Assembly: GCF_021789315.1 (NCBI RefSeq)
Contig: NZ_CP084561.1
Coordinates: 2,542,001-2,606,000, forward strand
DNA length: 64,000 nucleotides
Direction: 5' to 3'
Source: Arthrobacter sp. FW305-BF8
Lineage (GTDB): Bacteria; Actinomycetota; Actinomycetes; Actinomycetales; Micrococcaceae
Under the pieces are notes generated by a model that was not told the origin of the DNA, did no database searches, and saw only the letters and a list, made by a program, of their open reading frames with translations. Position 1 is the first letter of the stretch; each line of letters opens with the position of its first letter. This document shows, piece by piece, positions 50,345 through 58,070 of the stretch. The position numbers and the translations under genes were made by a program.

Positions 50345-52178
50345 CGTCCGGAAGAACGACGGCGGACGGTTGCCTGCGCTCACTGACATCGCCGGCGGGG
50401 CTAATAATGTCGTACCCCCTGATCAGACTGTTTCTATGGAAGCCGTTGGGGGATTCACCGAACACCGGGCCTTAGGGCCGGGTGCCGGCGGGTTGGCTTC
50501 TGAGCCGGTTTCAGTTGGTGCCAACGCCCTTCAAAGCGTTCCTGTTGACGGTGGCGCCCGCGTCCTCGAGGGGGACGTGGTTGATCAGGCCTTGGCTTTG
50601 CTGGAACCGGACGCGATTACTGCCGAGGACGCTGCGTTGTGGGGTTTCGGGCAGGCCGCGGATTTCGCGGACCGGCTCGAGCAGCTCTCCCGGCGGGTGG
50701 AGCGTCTGCAGGTGGTCGCCGCGGGGGCGGTGGACCGTTCCCGCATCGCTGCGCTCACCGCCGCGGCATCATCCCTCGTCGCCGTCCCGGCGTCTGATAC
50801 TTTGCCGGGGGATGACGGGTTCCGGAACAGCGTGGAGTTCCTTCGGGACAGGCTGCGGATCAGCTCCGCGGAAGCCCGCCGCCGGATCGGACTGGCCGAC
50901 GCCGTCCTGCCCAGGACCGGTTTCGGCGGGCAGCAGCTCCCCCCGAGGTATGGGGAGCTCGCGGCCGCGGTCGGCGGCGCCCAGATCAGCTCCCGCGCGG
51001 CGACCACCATCACTCTGGCCCTGGACCGGGCACGGCATTTCACCACCCCGGACCATACAGCCGCGATGGAACACGACCTGACCCTGGCCGCCGTCGAGAA
51101 CGACGCCGACTTCCTCACCCGCGTCGCCAAACACTGGGCCGAGGCCATCGACCAGGACGGGACCGAACCCTCCGAAGCGGCCCTCCGGCAAATCCAGGGC
51201 GCCTTCATCCGCCGTCCCAAACACGGCCTGCAGCACCTGGAAATCTTCGCCACCGCCGAACAGTTCGAAACCATCACCACCGTCATGAACACCGCCACCA
51301 ACCCCCGCACCCCGGCACCCGGCGACGGACCGAGCAGTGATGGCCCAGGCAGTGACGGGCCAAGCAGCGGGGCGGGCAGTGATGGGCCAGGGAACGTGGA
51401 ACCGGCTGGCCTTGACGGCTGGGCCACCGACGGCGTTCCGGAAATCTCCCTGGATCACCGGTCACAGGGGCAGAAGCGGCTCGACGGGCTCGTCGGCGCG
51501 TTGCAAACTGTGCTCACCACCGACACCCTGCCGGCCAACGGCGGACACCGGCCCCAGATCCTGGCCACCATCAACTACCGCGACCTCCTCGCCGACCTCC
51601 AACACCGGCAAGACGCACAATGGGCCCAAAACGCACAATGGACCCAGGAAGCCCAGTGGGCCAGTGATCTACAGACTGCCCAAGGCGGTCAGGAGCCGCG
51701 GCCGGCTTACCTTGGCGGGGCCAGCCGCGGCCGGACCGACCAAGGCACGGCATTGTTCGCGTTCGGCGGGCCGGTGAACCCGGCCACGATCCGCAAAATA
51801 GCCTGCGACGCCGACATCATCCCCGTCGTCCTCGGCGGCCAGGGCAGGATCCTGGACATCGGGCGCGCCTCACGCGTCTTCCCGCCCCACATCCGCAAAG
51901 CCATCATGGCCCGGGACCAGGGCTGCGCGTTCCCCGGCTGCACCATCCCCGCCGCGTGGTGCGAAGCCCACCACATCACCTACTGGTCCCGCGGCGGAAC
52001 CACCAGCACCGGCAACGGCGTCCTGCTCTGCAGCCATCACCACCACCTCATCCACAAAGAACTGTGGCACATCGAAGTCACCAACGAGGTGCCCTGGTTC
52101 AAACCCCCACCAGAACTCGACCCCCACCGAAAACCCCGCCGCAACAACTACTTCCACTCACGACCCCACCGGGAATGA
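50280..52178 (+). CDS. DUF222/HNH endonuclease-domain protein
   Basis: The protein has an N-terminal DUF222 domain (about residues 90-330) and a C-terminal HNH nuclease domain (about residues 545-595: CAFPGCTIPAAWCEAHHITY then GNGVLLCSHHHHLIHK). Between them are Gly/Ser/Asp-rich spacers and a triplicated AQW motif. Such genes are multi-copy and mobile-like in actinobacteria; their target and role are unknown. The first 52 codons are a duplication, so the original start may be ATG 50436 (580 residues) rather than 50280 (632). Flanking copies of an ABC-F gene end suggest insertion here. Confidence 0.85.
   Translation: MEAVGGFTDHRTLGSGAGGLASVRKNDGGRLPALTDIAGGANNVVPPDQTVSMEAVGGFTEHRALGPGAGGLASEPVSVGANALQSVPVDGGARVLEGDVVDQALALLEPDAITAEDAALWGFGQAADFADRLEQLSRRVERLQVVAAGAVDRSRIAALTAAASSLVAVPASDTLPGDDGFRNSVEFLRDRLRISSAEARRRIGLADAVLPRTGFGGQQLPPRYGELAAAVGGAQISSRAATTITLALDRARHFTTPDHTAAMEHDLTLAAVENDADFLTRVAKHWAEAIDQDGTEPSEAALRQIQGAFIRRPKHGLQHLEIFATAEQFETITTVMNTATNPRTPAPGDGPSSDGPGSDGPSSGAGSDGPGNVEPAGLDGWATDGVPEISLDHRSQGQKRLDGLVGALQTVLTTDTLPANGGHRPQILATINYRDLLADLQHRQDAQWAQNAQWTQEAQWASDLQTAQGGQEPRPAYLGGASRGRTDQGTALFAFGGPVNPATIRKIACDADIIPVVLGGQGRILDIGRASRVFPPHIRKAIMARDQGCAFPGCTIPAAWCEAHHITYWSRGGTTSTGNGVLLCSHHHHLIHKELWHIEVTNEVPWFKPPPELDPHRKPRRNNYFHSRPHRE
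50405..50500 (+). repeat. 96-base direct repeat at the HNH 5' end, copy 2
   Basis: The second copy includes ATG 50436 and 31 bases before it. The copies diverge at seven positions, mostly in the coding part. Confidence 0.85.
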
Positions 52179-52185
52179 ACGGGCT

Positions 52186-52257
52186 GAGCGTGTGGTACCG
52201 CTGTCCGACGGCGTTGAGGGCCTCTTGAACGAGGACTACCTGAGCCTCGTCACGCTG
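52186..52257 (+). repeat. 72-base direct repeat, copy B (decayed ABC-F 3' end)
   Basis: It encodes ERVVPLSDGVEGLLNEDYL and so on, in the frame of the ABC-F C-terminus, but most of the ten differences from copy A change the residue. It begins eight bases after the HNH stop. Confidence 0.85.
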
Positions 52258-53137
52258 TCCACGTTTGAGCGTGGTTCTGATTGACGTGCCAGTGCCCGGG
52301 AGCCTCAAGTCCGCCGGGCAGCCGTGTCTCAGGGTTGCCCCGCGCGCTGTTGAGCTGCGGCTGCGCCAGGTAGAGGGCGCGGGACAACTCGGCGCCTTCC
52401 AGCCGTGCATCCCTCAGGTCGGCGCCCAGCAGGTCCACTCCGGCCAGATCAGCGCCGCGCAGGTCTGCCGCAATGAGGCAGGCGCCCCGAAGGTTGGCGC
52501 CGCAGAGCCGGAGCGTCCGGAGGTCCACGCCCGCCAGGTCCGCCTGAGGCTGCAGCCGTTCTTCAAGCTCGTCGCCCGAGGCGAAGAAGGCGGCCCGGAC
52601 TTCCTCGCTGACCTCCGCCAGCACCTGCCGCACCCGGCTGTGAAGTGTCTCGACGTCCAGGGCGAGCAGCCCGGCCACTGGTCCTTTCGTGAGTTTGCTG
52701 ATGGTGAGCCGCAGCTCCTGCACAGCGGTGCCGGTGTCTGCGTCAAAGGCTCGTTCCTGCGCCTCCGCCAGGTACCAGAGCATCTCGTGAAGCTGCCGCA
52801 TGATCTTGAAGGCTGCGAACATTCCGGACCTGCTCTCCGGCTTTTCGCGCCAGCTGACGCCGTCGAACAGCCCCTGCGACACAGCCTGGCCCGCGCCGAA
52901 GCAGTCGAAAACGGTGCAGCCGCGGAAGCCGCGCGGGCGCAGCCGGTCGTGGATGCCACAGGAGAAGTCGGCGGCGAGATTGGGGCACGGCGTACCCGCC
53001 GGCTTGTCGATGGCGAAGTCGGCTGAACGTGAAAAGCCGAAGGCGGTGCAGCACAGCGCGAAGCAGTTACTGCAGCCGGGCTGCAATGCGTCCCGGCCAG
53101 GAGTGGCGGCAGAACGTGGAATGGATGTGGTGCTCAA
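52250..53137 (-). CDS. Pentapeptide-repeat protein with a Cys-rich N-terminus
   Basis: The 295-residue protein starts with a Cys-rich region (CSNCFALCC, then SCGIHDRL and GCTVFDCFGAG) that could bind a metal or cluster. A helical middle follows. The C-terminal part (about residues 205-270) has pentapeptide repeats of the A(D/N)Lxx type, for example ADLRGADLAGVDLLGADL. The TTG at 53137 has GGGAG upstream; the longer frame to 53209 is less likely. Function is unknown; pentapeptide folds often mimic DNA or mediate binding. An inverted repeat GGGAAC-N10-GTTCCC lies 40 bases upstream. Confidence 0.78.
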   Translation of the reverse strand: MSTTSIPRSAATPGRDALQPGCSNCFALCCTAFGFSRSADFAIDKPAGTPCPNLAADFSCGIHDRLRPRGFRGCTVFDCFGAGQAVSQGLFDGVSWREKPESRSGMFAAFKIMRQLHEMLWYLAEAQERAFDADTGTAVQELRLTISKLTKGPVAGLLALDVETLHSRVRQVLAEVSEEVRAAFFASGDELEERLQPQADLAGVDLRTLRLCGANLRGACLIAADLRGADLAGVDLLGADLRDARLEGAELSRALYLAQPQLNSARGNPETRLPGGLEAPGHWHVNQNHAQTWTA

Positions 53138-53442
53138 TTGATCTCCCAAGAATGATGCGGATGTGTACGTCGCACTGGGAACCCGTAGTCGAGTTCCCTC
53201 GGCGGACACACCGAATCACCGCTCCGGAACGGAACGCGGTAGCACTGCCGCGAGAGGGCAGCGGCTGTGAGCTAGAGAGAAGTATGAAGAATCACTGGCT
53301 CCAGAATACCTGCGCCGCGACGCCGCGTGCGGGCAATCGTCACTGAACAGCCTGGTGGTAATCCTTCGCTTCGGTAGCTAGGCTCTTCCCGCCGTGGCAG
53401 CTGCATTTGCAAACCCGATCAGCCGCACCCGAGGAGAGCATC
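53138..53442. other. Intergenic region, 305 bases
   Basis: No gene seen. An inverted repeat GGGAAC-N10-GTTCCC at 53177-53198 lies 40 bases before the pentapeptide gene and may be an operator. The region must hold promoters for both divergent genes. Confidence 0.4.
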
Positions 53443-54021
53443 ATGACCGCTATCTACACTTTCGACGTCTTTGCCAGCCTCGATGGTTTCGGCTCCCACA
53501 GGGGCAACTGGGGCGGTTACTGGGGCAAGCAAGGCCCCGAGCTGCTCGAGCACCGCCTCGCCCTGTACGGCGAGGAGCAGCGGATGGTCTTCGGGGCCAA
53601 CCCGTATCGGGCGTTCGCCGGGATGCTGGCCTCGAGCAGCGAGGAGTCCGAGGTCCGTGACCCATGGGTCACGCGGATGACGAACCTGCCAGCAACGGTC
53701 GTCTCGAGAACGCTGCAAGAACCGCTCGACTGGCCGGACGCGGCTGTCGTTAGCGGCGACGCAGTCGACGTTGTCGCCAGGCTTAAGGGAGAGTCAGCAC
53801 TGCCACTGCGCTCACACGGCGGCCTGTCCATGAACCGGGCGCTGATGGCCGCCGGCCTGGTCGACCGCGTCCAAGTGACTCTCTTCCCTGTGATCACCGG
53901 TCAGACCGGAGAGGAACCGGTCTTCCAAGGCGCCGCCGACTTCGAACTCGAGCTGATCGAGAGCCGCACGCTCGACGGACACACTCTGGAGCTCATCTAT
54001 CGGCCAACCCTCCACGCCTGA
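53443..54021 (+). CDS. Dihydrofolate reductase-like protein (RibD C-terminal family)
   Basis: The 192-residue protein has the fold of bacterial bifunctional deaminase-reductases and small dihydrofolate reductase-like oxidoreductases (start TAIYTFDVFASLDGFG, then VFGANPYRAFA, LRSHGGLSMNRALMAAGLVDRVQ, and LFPVITGQTGEEPVF). Reductant and substrate are unknown. GAGGAGAG precedes the ATG at 53443, which I prefer over the in-frame codon at 53407. It stands alone. Confidence 0.85.
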   Translation: MTAIYTFDVFASLDGFGSHRGNWGGYWGKQGPELLEHRLALYGEEQRMVFGANPYRAFAGMLASSSEESEVRDPWVTRMTNLPATVVSRTLQEPLDWPDAAVVSGDAVDVVARLKGESALPLRSHGGLSMNRALMAAGLVDRVQVTLFPVITGQTGEEPVFQGAADFELELIESRTLDGHTLELIYRPTLHA

Positions 54022-54055
54022 CTCACGGGCGACGCGCCCCCCAAACGACTGACAC

Positions 54056-54523
54056 TCAGCGCACCCGAAGCGCGTGGGCGTCCGTAATGCGCTGCAGCTC
54101 GCCGTAGCTGATGGAGAACATCGAGTGGTGGTCGCCGGCCCCGGCCCAGAGCGTCGCATACTCTTCGAGTGAGGTGTCCAGCAGCGTGCGGATTTTGGCC
54201 GGGTGGCCTACCGGCGCAACCCCGCCCACTTCCTGGCCCGTGTGCTGCAGGACGAAGTCCGGCGCGGCACGGCGGATCCGTCCCGTCCCCAGCTGGGAGG
54301 CGACGAGGCGCACGTCCACTTTCGCGGCGCCGCTGGCGAGGATCAGCAGGGGAGTGCCGTCCACTTCGAACACCAGGCTGTTGGTGATGGCCGCAACGTC
54401 GCAACCAAGGGCATCAGCCGCGGCGGCCGCCGTCGGGACCGCGCCCGGAAGAACCGTCACTGTGTCGCGGGCGCCCGCTGCTGTCAGAGCGCGGCGAACG
54501 TTGGCGACCGGGTCGGCAAGCAT
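54056..54523 (-). CDS. YbaK/aminoacyl-tRNA deacylase-like protein
   Basis: The 155-residue protein belongs to the YbaK/ProX group, which removes wrongly attached amino acids from tRNA. Typical segments are CDVAAITNSLVFEVDG, LGTGRIRRAAPDFV, TGQEVGGVAPVGHPA and LWAGAGDHHSMFSI. The conserved Lys of the family is expected near ASGAAKVDVR. CAGGAG precedes the ATG at 54523. Which tRNA it edits is not clear. It lies 16 bases after the SURF1 gene on the same strand. Confidence 0.9.
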   Translation of the reverse strand: MLADPVANVRRALTAAGARDTVTVLPGAVPTAAAAADALGCDVAAITNSLVFEVDGTPLLILASGAAKVDVRLVASQLGTGRIRRAAPDFVLQHTGQEVGGVAPVGHPAKIRTLLDTSLEEYATLWAGAGDHHSMFSISYGELQRITDAHALRVR

Positions 54524-54539
54524 CTCAGTGCTCCTGTTC

Positions 54540-55412
54540 TCAGTAGCCCTGTGCATCCAGGATCGCGTCTTCCTCTTCCTCCGCCGTCGGGCGCTTGCGC
54601 TTCCGGGGCGCCGGTGGACGACGGCGGGCTCCCGCGGCGGTGGTGGCAGCCTCGCCCTCCGACAACTCGGCATCCTCGGCGTCCATGGCGGCGTTTCGCG
54701 CCTGCTGCCGGGCCGCATAACCAAAGCCCACAAACATGAGGACGCCAAAGGCGAACCACTGGAGTGAGTAGGACAGGTGCGTCCCCTCGTCCACCGAGGG
54801 CATCGGGAACGGCTGCGGCATGTCCGCCACCGTGGGCGTCTCCGACGCGAGCTGCCCGTAGGCGCCGGTGAGGAGCGGGGAGCCCAGTTCGGCGGAGTAG
54901 GCCGGCAGGTCAATGGAGGCGAGCTGGCCTTCCGGGGCACCGCGCTGCAGTGTGGGTTCGCTGTGCTTGAGCCGCACCACCGCCGTGATCTGCCCGGACG
55001 GCGGCGCAGGAATCGTGTCCGGCCGGCCGGGTGTCTTGTTGCCGATCGGCAGCCAGCCCCGGTCAATCACCACGGTCTCGCCCGACACGAGCTTGAACGG
55101 CACCACCACCTCGTACCCGGGCTGGCCGTTGAGCGGGCGGTTGCGCACGATCCGCTGCCCGTCGACGTCGTACGTGCCCTGGAGCTTAACCTGGGTCCAT
55201 TCCCGCGACGGGTCCAGCTGATTGAACTCGTCGCGCGCCTGGTCAAACGTGATGGGAGTGGCCGAGTAGTTGGACGTGACCCGCTGGATCTCGGCCAGGG
55301 TCTCGGCCCGGCGGTCCATCTGCCAGCGGCCGAGGAAGACGCAGCCGGTGGCGAAGATTGCGGCCAGCAAGAGGTAGCCCAGCCACTTGCTGGAAAACAG
55401 GAACTTGTACAT
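54540..55412 (-). CDS. SURF1-family cytochrome oxidase assembly protein
   Basis: SURF1 proteins help assemble cytochrome aa3 oxidase, probably by handling heme A. The 290-residue protein has two membrane segments, one at the N-terminus (WLGYLLLAAIFATGCVFLG) and one near residue 220 (LQWFAFGVLMFVGFGYA), with an external domain between containing the family motif VVIDRGWLPIG. A long acidic/basic tail follows (GEAATTAAG, RKRKRPTAEEEED). It fits with ctaA/ctaB elsewhere in the window. Confidence 0.9.
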   Translation of the reverse strand: MYKFLFSSKWLGYLLLAAIFATGCVFLGRWQMDRRAETLAEIQRVTSNYSATPITFDQARDEFNQLDPSREWTQVKLQGTYDVDGQRIVRNRPLNGQPGYEVVVPFKLVSGETVVIDRGWLPIGNKTPGRPDTIPAPPSGQITAVVRLKHSEPTLQRGAPEGQLASIDLPAYSAELGSPLLTGAYGQLASETPTVADMPQPFPMPSVDEGTHLSYSLQWFAFGVLMFVGFGYAARQQARNAAMDAEDAELSEGEAATTAAGARRRPPAPRKRKRPTAEEEEDAILDAQGY

Positions 55413-55673
55413 TCAGCTGTTCCCGCCGGTCTCTGCGGGCTCGAGCGGCACGGTTTCCTTCCAGAGGCCGCGCGTCTGCAGGTAGTCCTCCAGCCACGCC
55501 TTGTGCTCACCGCAAGCCAGCCACACCTTGCGGCGGTCAGGCGTGTGGATCTTGGGGTTGTTCCAGAGCAGCTGCCAGGACGCGTCGGCCCGGCAGGCTT
55601 TGCGGGAGCACGTGGCCGTGGACGCCGGCCCGGCAAGATCGCTGCTGCCGCCACCCAGGTTGAAAATGTTCAT
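55413..55673 (-). CDS. Small conserved Cys-containing protein
   Basis: The 86-residue protein starts MNIFNLGGGSSDLAG and has a Cys pattern CSRKACRADASW and, later, VWLACGEHKAWLEDYL, which may bind a metal (Cys-x4-Cys and Cys-x2-His). Similar proteins are widespread in Micrococcales without known function. It is directly before the SURF1 gene (start 55412) and overlaps the DUF3099 gene by 4 bases, so all are likely co-transcribed. Confidence 0.75.
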   Translation of the reverse strand: MNIFNLGGGSSDLAGPASTATCSRKACRADASWQLLWNNPKIHTPDRRKVWLACGEHKAWLEDYLQTRGLWKETVPLEPAETGGNS

Positions 55674-56140
55674 GAAGCTTTCTGTCCCCGGCCGTCGTCG
55701 TCTTCTTCTTCGTCATTGGTGATGAGTTCGCCCTGGAGCACCGTCGGTTCATCGTCCGTGTCGGAGCTTTCCGGAGTACCGGATTCCTCGGCTGCCCCCA
55801 GCTCAGCGTACGGCGTGTAGTCGAGCAGCGCATCGCTGTGGATCTCCGCCTTGTCCGAACCGTTGGCGATAACCACCGCGATCCAGGGCAGGAATACCGC
55901 ACCCGCCACCGCAACCAGCTTGAACCAGCCGTCCACCACGAAGATCAGGATCAGGCACACCATGCGGATGGCCATGGCAAGGGCGTACTTGATCATGCGC
56001 TCCCGCATGTCTTCGGAATGCGCTGCGGCGGCGTCCGTGATGCTGATTACTTCCGGATGACCGGAGGTGGCGTCACGCTTCCCGGGCAACTGCTGACCGG
56101 GCTGGGGTTCAGATGTCACGACTGTTTGATCACGCTCCAA
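55670..56140 (-). CDS. DUF3099 membrane protein
   Basis: The 156-residue protein has the DUF3099 pattern: VISITDAAAAHSEDMRERMIK, then two hydrophobic segments (AMAIRMVCLILIFVVDG and LVAVAGAVFLPWIAVVIA). A strongly acidic C-terminal tail follows (DTDDEPT, NDEEEDDD). Function is unknown. The TTG at 56140 has GGGGTAG upstream; GTG 56119 is another possible start. It begins a run of three minus-strand genes ending with YbaK. Confidence 0.82.
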   Translation of the reverse strand: MERDQTVVTSEPQPGQQLPGKRDATSGHPEVISITDAAAAHSEDMRERMIKYALAMAIRMVCLILIFVVDGWFKLVAVAGAVFLPWIAVVIANGSDKAEIHSDALLDYTPYAELGAAEESGTPESSDTDDEPTVLQGELITNDEEEDDDGRGQKAS

Positions 56141-56258
56141 TGGCTACCCCAATTCTCTCACCATCCACAGGAGGCTCCCAATCGGGCGATAAGATCGGAG
56201 GCAGTCAAAAATCCAGCCACCACGGCGGAGCCATGCTCCGCAGAAAACCGGAGCACAC

Positions 56259-56984
56259 ATGTCTGAAGCAGCAACCACGGCCCGCAGCGTCCTCATCACC
56301 GGCGGCAACCGCGGCATCGGCCTGGCCATCGCGGAGGCATTCGTGGCCAACGGGGACAAGGTGGCCGTAACCTACCGCAGCGAATCCAAGCTGCCAGAGG
56401 GTGTGCTGGGCGTCAAGGCCGACGTGACCGACGAAGCCTCCGTTGACGCGGCGTTCGCCGAGGTGGAGGCCGCCCACGGCCCCGTTGAGGTGCTGGTGGC
56501 GAACGCCGGCATCACCAAGGACACACTGCTGCTGCGCATGAGCGAGGACGACTTCACGTCTGTCATCGACACCAACCTGACCGGAGCCTTCCGCGTCATC
56601 AAGCGCGCTTCGAAGGGCATGATCCGCCTGCGCAGGGGCCGCGTGGTGCTCATTTCCTCCGTTTCGGGCCTGTACGGCGCGCCAGGGCAGATCAACTACT
56701 CCGCCTCCAAGGCCGGCCTCGTGGGCATTGCACGTTCCCTGACCCGCGAGCTCGGTTCGCGCGGGATCACTGCGAACGTCGTCGCTCCCGGGTTCATCAA
56801 CACGGACATGACGGCAGAACTGCCGGAAGCAACCCAGAAGGATTACCTGTCCAGCATCCCTGCCGGGCGCTTCGCCGATGCCTCCGAGGTGGCCAACGTG
56901 GTTCGCTGGATCTCCAGTGACGAAGCCGCCTACATTTCCGGCGCCGTGATTCCGGTCGACGGCGGCCTCGGCATGGGTCACTAG
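56259..56984 (+). CDS. fabG: 3-oxoacyl-ACP reductase FabG
   Basis: FabG reduces 3-oxoacyl-ACP with NADPH in fatty acid synthesis. The 241-residue SDR protein has the cofactor motif TGGNRGIGLAI, NAGITKDTLL, the catalytic Ser in LISSVSGLYG and Tyr-x3-Lys in YSASKAGLVG, and ends with a FabG-like VIPVDGGLGMGH. The ATG at 56259 follows GGAGCACAC. The usual actinobacterial inhA-type enoyl reductase does not follow; another SDR gene does. Confidence 0.92.
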   Translation: MSEAATTARSVLITGGNRGIGLAIAEAFVANGDKVAVTYRSESKLPEGVLGVKADVTDEASVDAAFAEVEAAHGPVEVLVANAGITKDTLLLRMSEDDFTSVIDTNLTGAFRVIKRASKGMIRLRRGRVVLISSVSGLYGAPGQINYSASKAGLVGIARSLTRELGSRGITANVVAPGFINTDMTAELPEATQKDYLSSIPAGRFADASEVANVVRWISSDEAAYISGAVIPVDGGLGMGH

Positions 56985-57173
56985 ACACCAGGCACCAGGC
57001 CGGGCCGGGACACCGGGCCGGGACATCAGGGCAACTTTCACCCACGGCTGGCCGCCGGCTTCTTTGTGGCGTTCCGACAAGGGAAACCGGCGCGGCCGCT
57101 GGCATGATGGACTTCAGGTCATCAGTAATTAGACGTTTTGAACAAAGTTATAGCTTTAGACAAGGGAGCCCAT

Positions 57174-57926
57174 ATGGGACAGCTGGACAACAAGACAGCC
57201 ATCGTCACCGGTTCTTCGCGCGGCATCGGCGCCGAAGTTGCCAAGATCCTCGCCGGCGAGGGTGCCGCCGTCGTTGTTAACTACCGCCAGAAGGCGCCGC
57301 GCGCCAACAAGGTGGTGGCCGGGATTGAGGCCGACGGCGGCCGTGCCGTCGCCGTGGGCGCCGACCTGACCAGCATCGAAGGTGTGCAGGCGCTGGCCAG
57401 TGCCGCCATGGAAAACTTCGGCTCGCTCGACGTCCTGGTCCTCAACGCCTCCGGCGGCATGGAATCCGGCATGGAAGAGGACTACGCCCTCAAGCTCAAC
57501 CGCGACGCCCAGGTGAACATGCTCAACGCCGCCGCGCCCCTCATGAAGGAGGGCTCCCGCGTGGTGTTCGTGACCAGCCACCAGGCTCACTTCATCAACT
57601 CGGTCCCCACCATGCCGGAGTACGAGCCCGTGGCCCGCAGCAAGCGTGCCGGCGAGGACGCCCTGCGTGAGCTCCTGCCGAACCTGGCCGACAAGGGCAT
57701 CTCCCTGGTGGTCGTGTCCGGCGACATGATCGAGGGCACCGTGACTGCCACGCTGCTGGACCGCTCCAACCCGGGTGCCCTCGAGGCCCGCCGCGCCGAG
57801 GCCGGGAAGCTGTACTCCGTGGAGGAGTTCGCCGCAGTGGTTGCCAGCATGGCCACCGCCGACGTCGAGTCCGGCCACACGGAATACGCCGGCGGCGCGG
57901 ACTACTTCGGCAAGAACACCCAGTAG
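57174..57926 (+). CDS. Atypical SDR-family protein (Tyr of the YxxxK motif replaced by Val)
   Basis: The 250-residue protein has the SDR cofactor motif TGSSRGIGAEV at the N-terminus and NASGGMES, with Ser135 in FVTSHQAHF. At the catalytic site the sequence is EYEPVARSKRAG: Lys157 is present, but the residue four positions before it is Val153, not Tyr; Tyr150 is three further back. AAGGGAGCC precedes the ATG. Use of Tyr150 or loss of canonical activity are both possible. A strong terminator follows. Confidence 0.85.
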   Translation: MGQLDNKTAIVTGSSRGIGAEVAKILAGEGAAVVVNYRQKAPRANKVVAGIEADGGRAVAVGADLTSIEGVQALASAAMENFGSLDVLVLNASGGMESGMEEDYALKLNRDAQVNMLNAAAPLMKEGSRVVFVTSHQAHFINSVPTMPEYEPVARSKRAGEDALRELLPNLADKGISLVVVSGDMIEGTVTATLLDRSNPGALEARRAEAGKLYSVEEFAAVVASMATADVESGHTEYAGGADYFGKNTQ

Positions 57927-57963
57927 TCTCTGCCAGCGCGGGTTTCCCGTCGCGGTTCCAGCA

Positions 57964-57995
57964 CGAAGGCCCGGCGCATCAGCGCCGGGCCTTCG
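57964..57995. terminator. Terminator after the SDR gene
   Basis: A perfect 14-bp stem CGAAGGCCCGGCGC with its complement and a four-base loop ATCA, then CTGTCTCCTC. Confidence 0.85.
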
Positions 57996-58057
57996 CTGTC
58001 TCCTCGCTGGCGCCTAAATCAGGCCGCACAGGCGTTGTCCGGGCGGCCCGTGACGCC

Positions 58058-58063
58058 TAGGGT
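58058..58063 (+). promoter_or_regulatory. -10-like element of the VOC gene
   Basis: TAGGGT lies seven bases before the ATG, and TTGTCC at 58035-58040 is 17 bases upstream, a fair -35. This is the best-supported leaderless promoter in the window. Confidence 0.6.
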
Positions 58064-58070
58064 CATAGCC

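Noticed and set aside
54524..55066. Upstream extension of the YbaK frame
   Set aside because: It is an out-of-frame reading of the SURF1 gene; the ATG at 54523 has a CAGGAG site.
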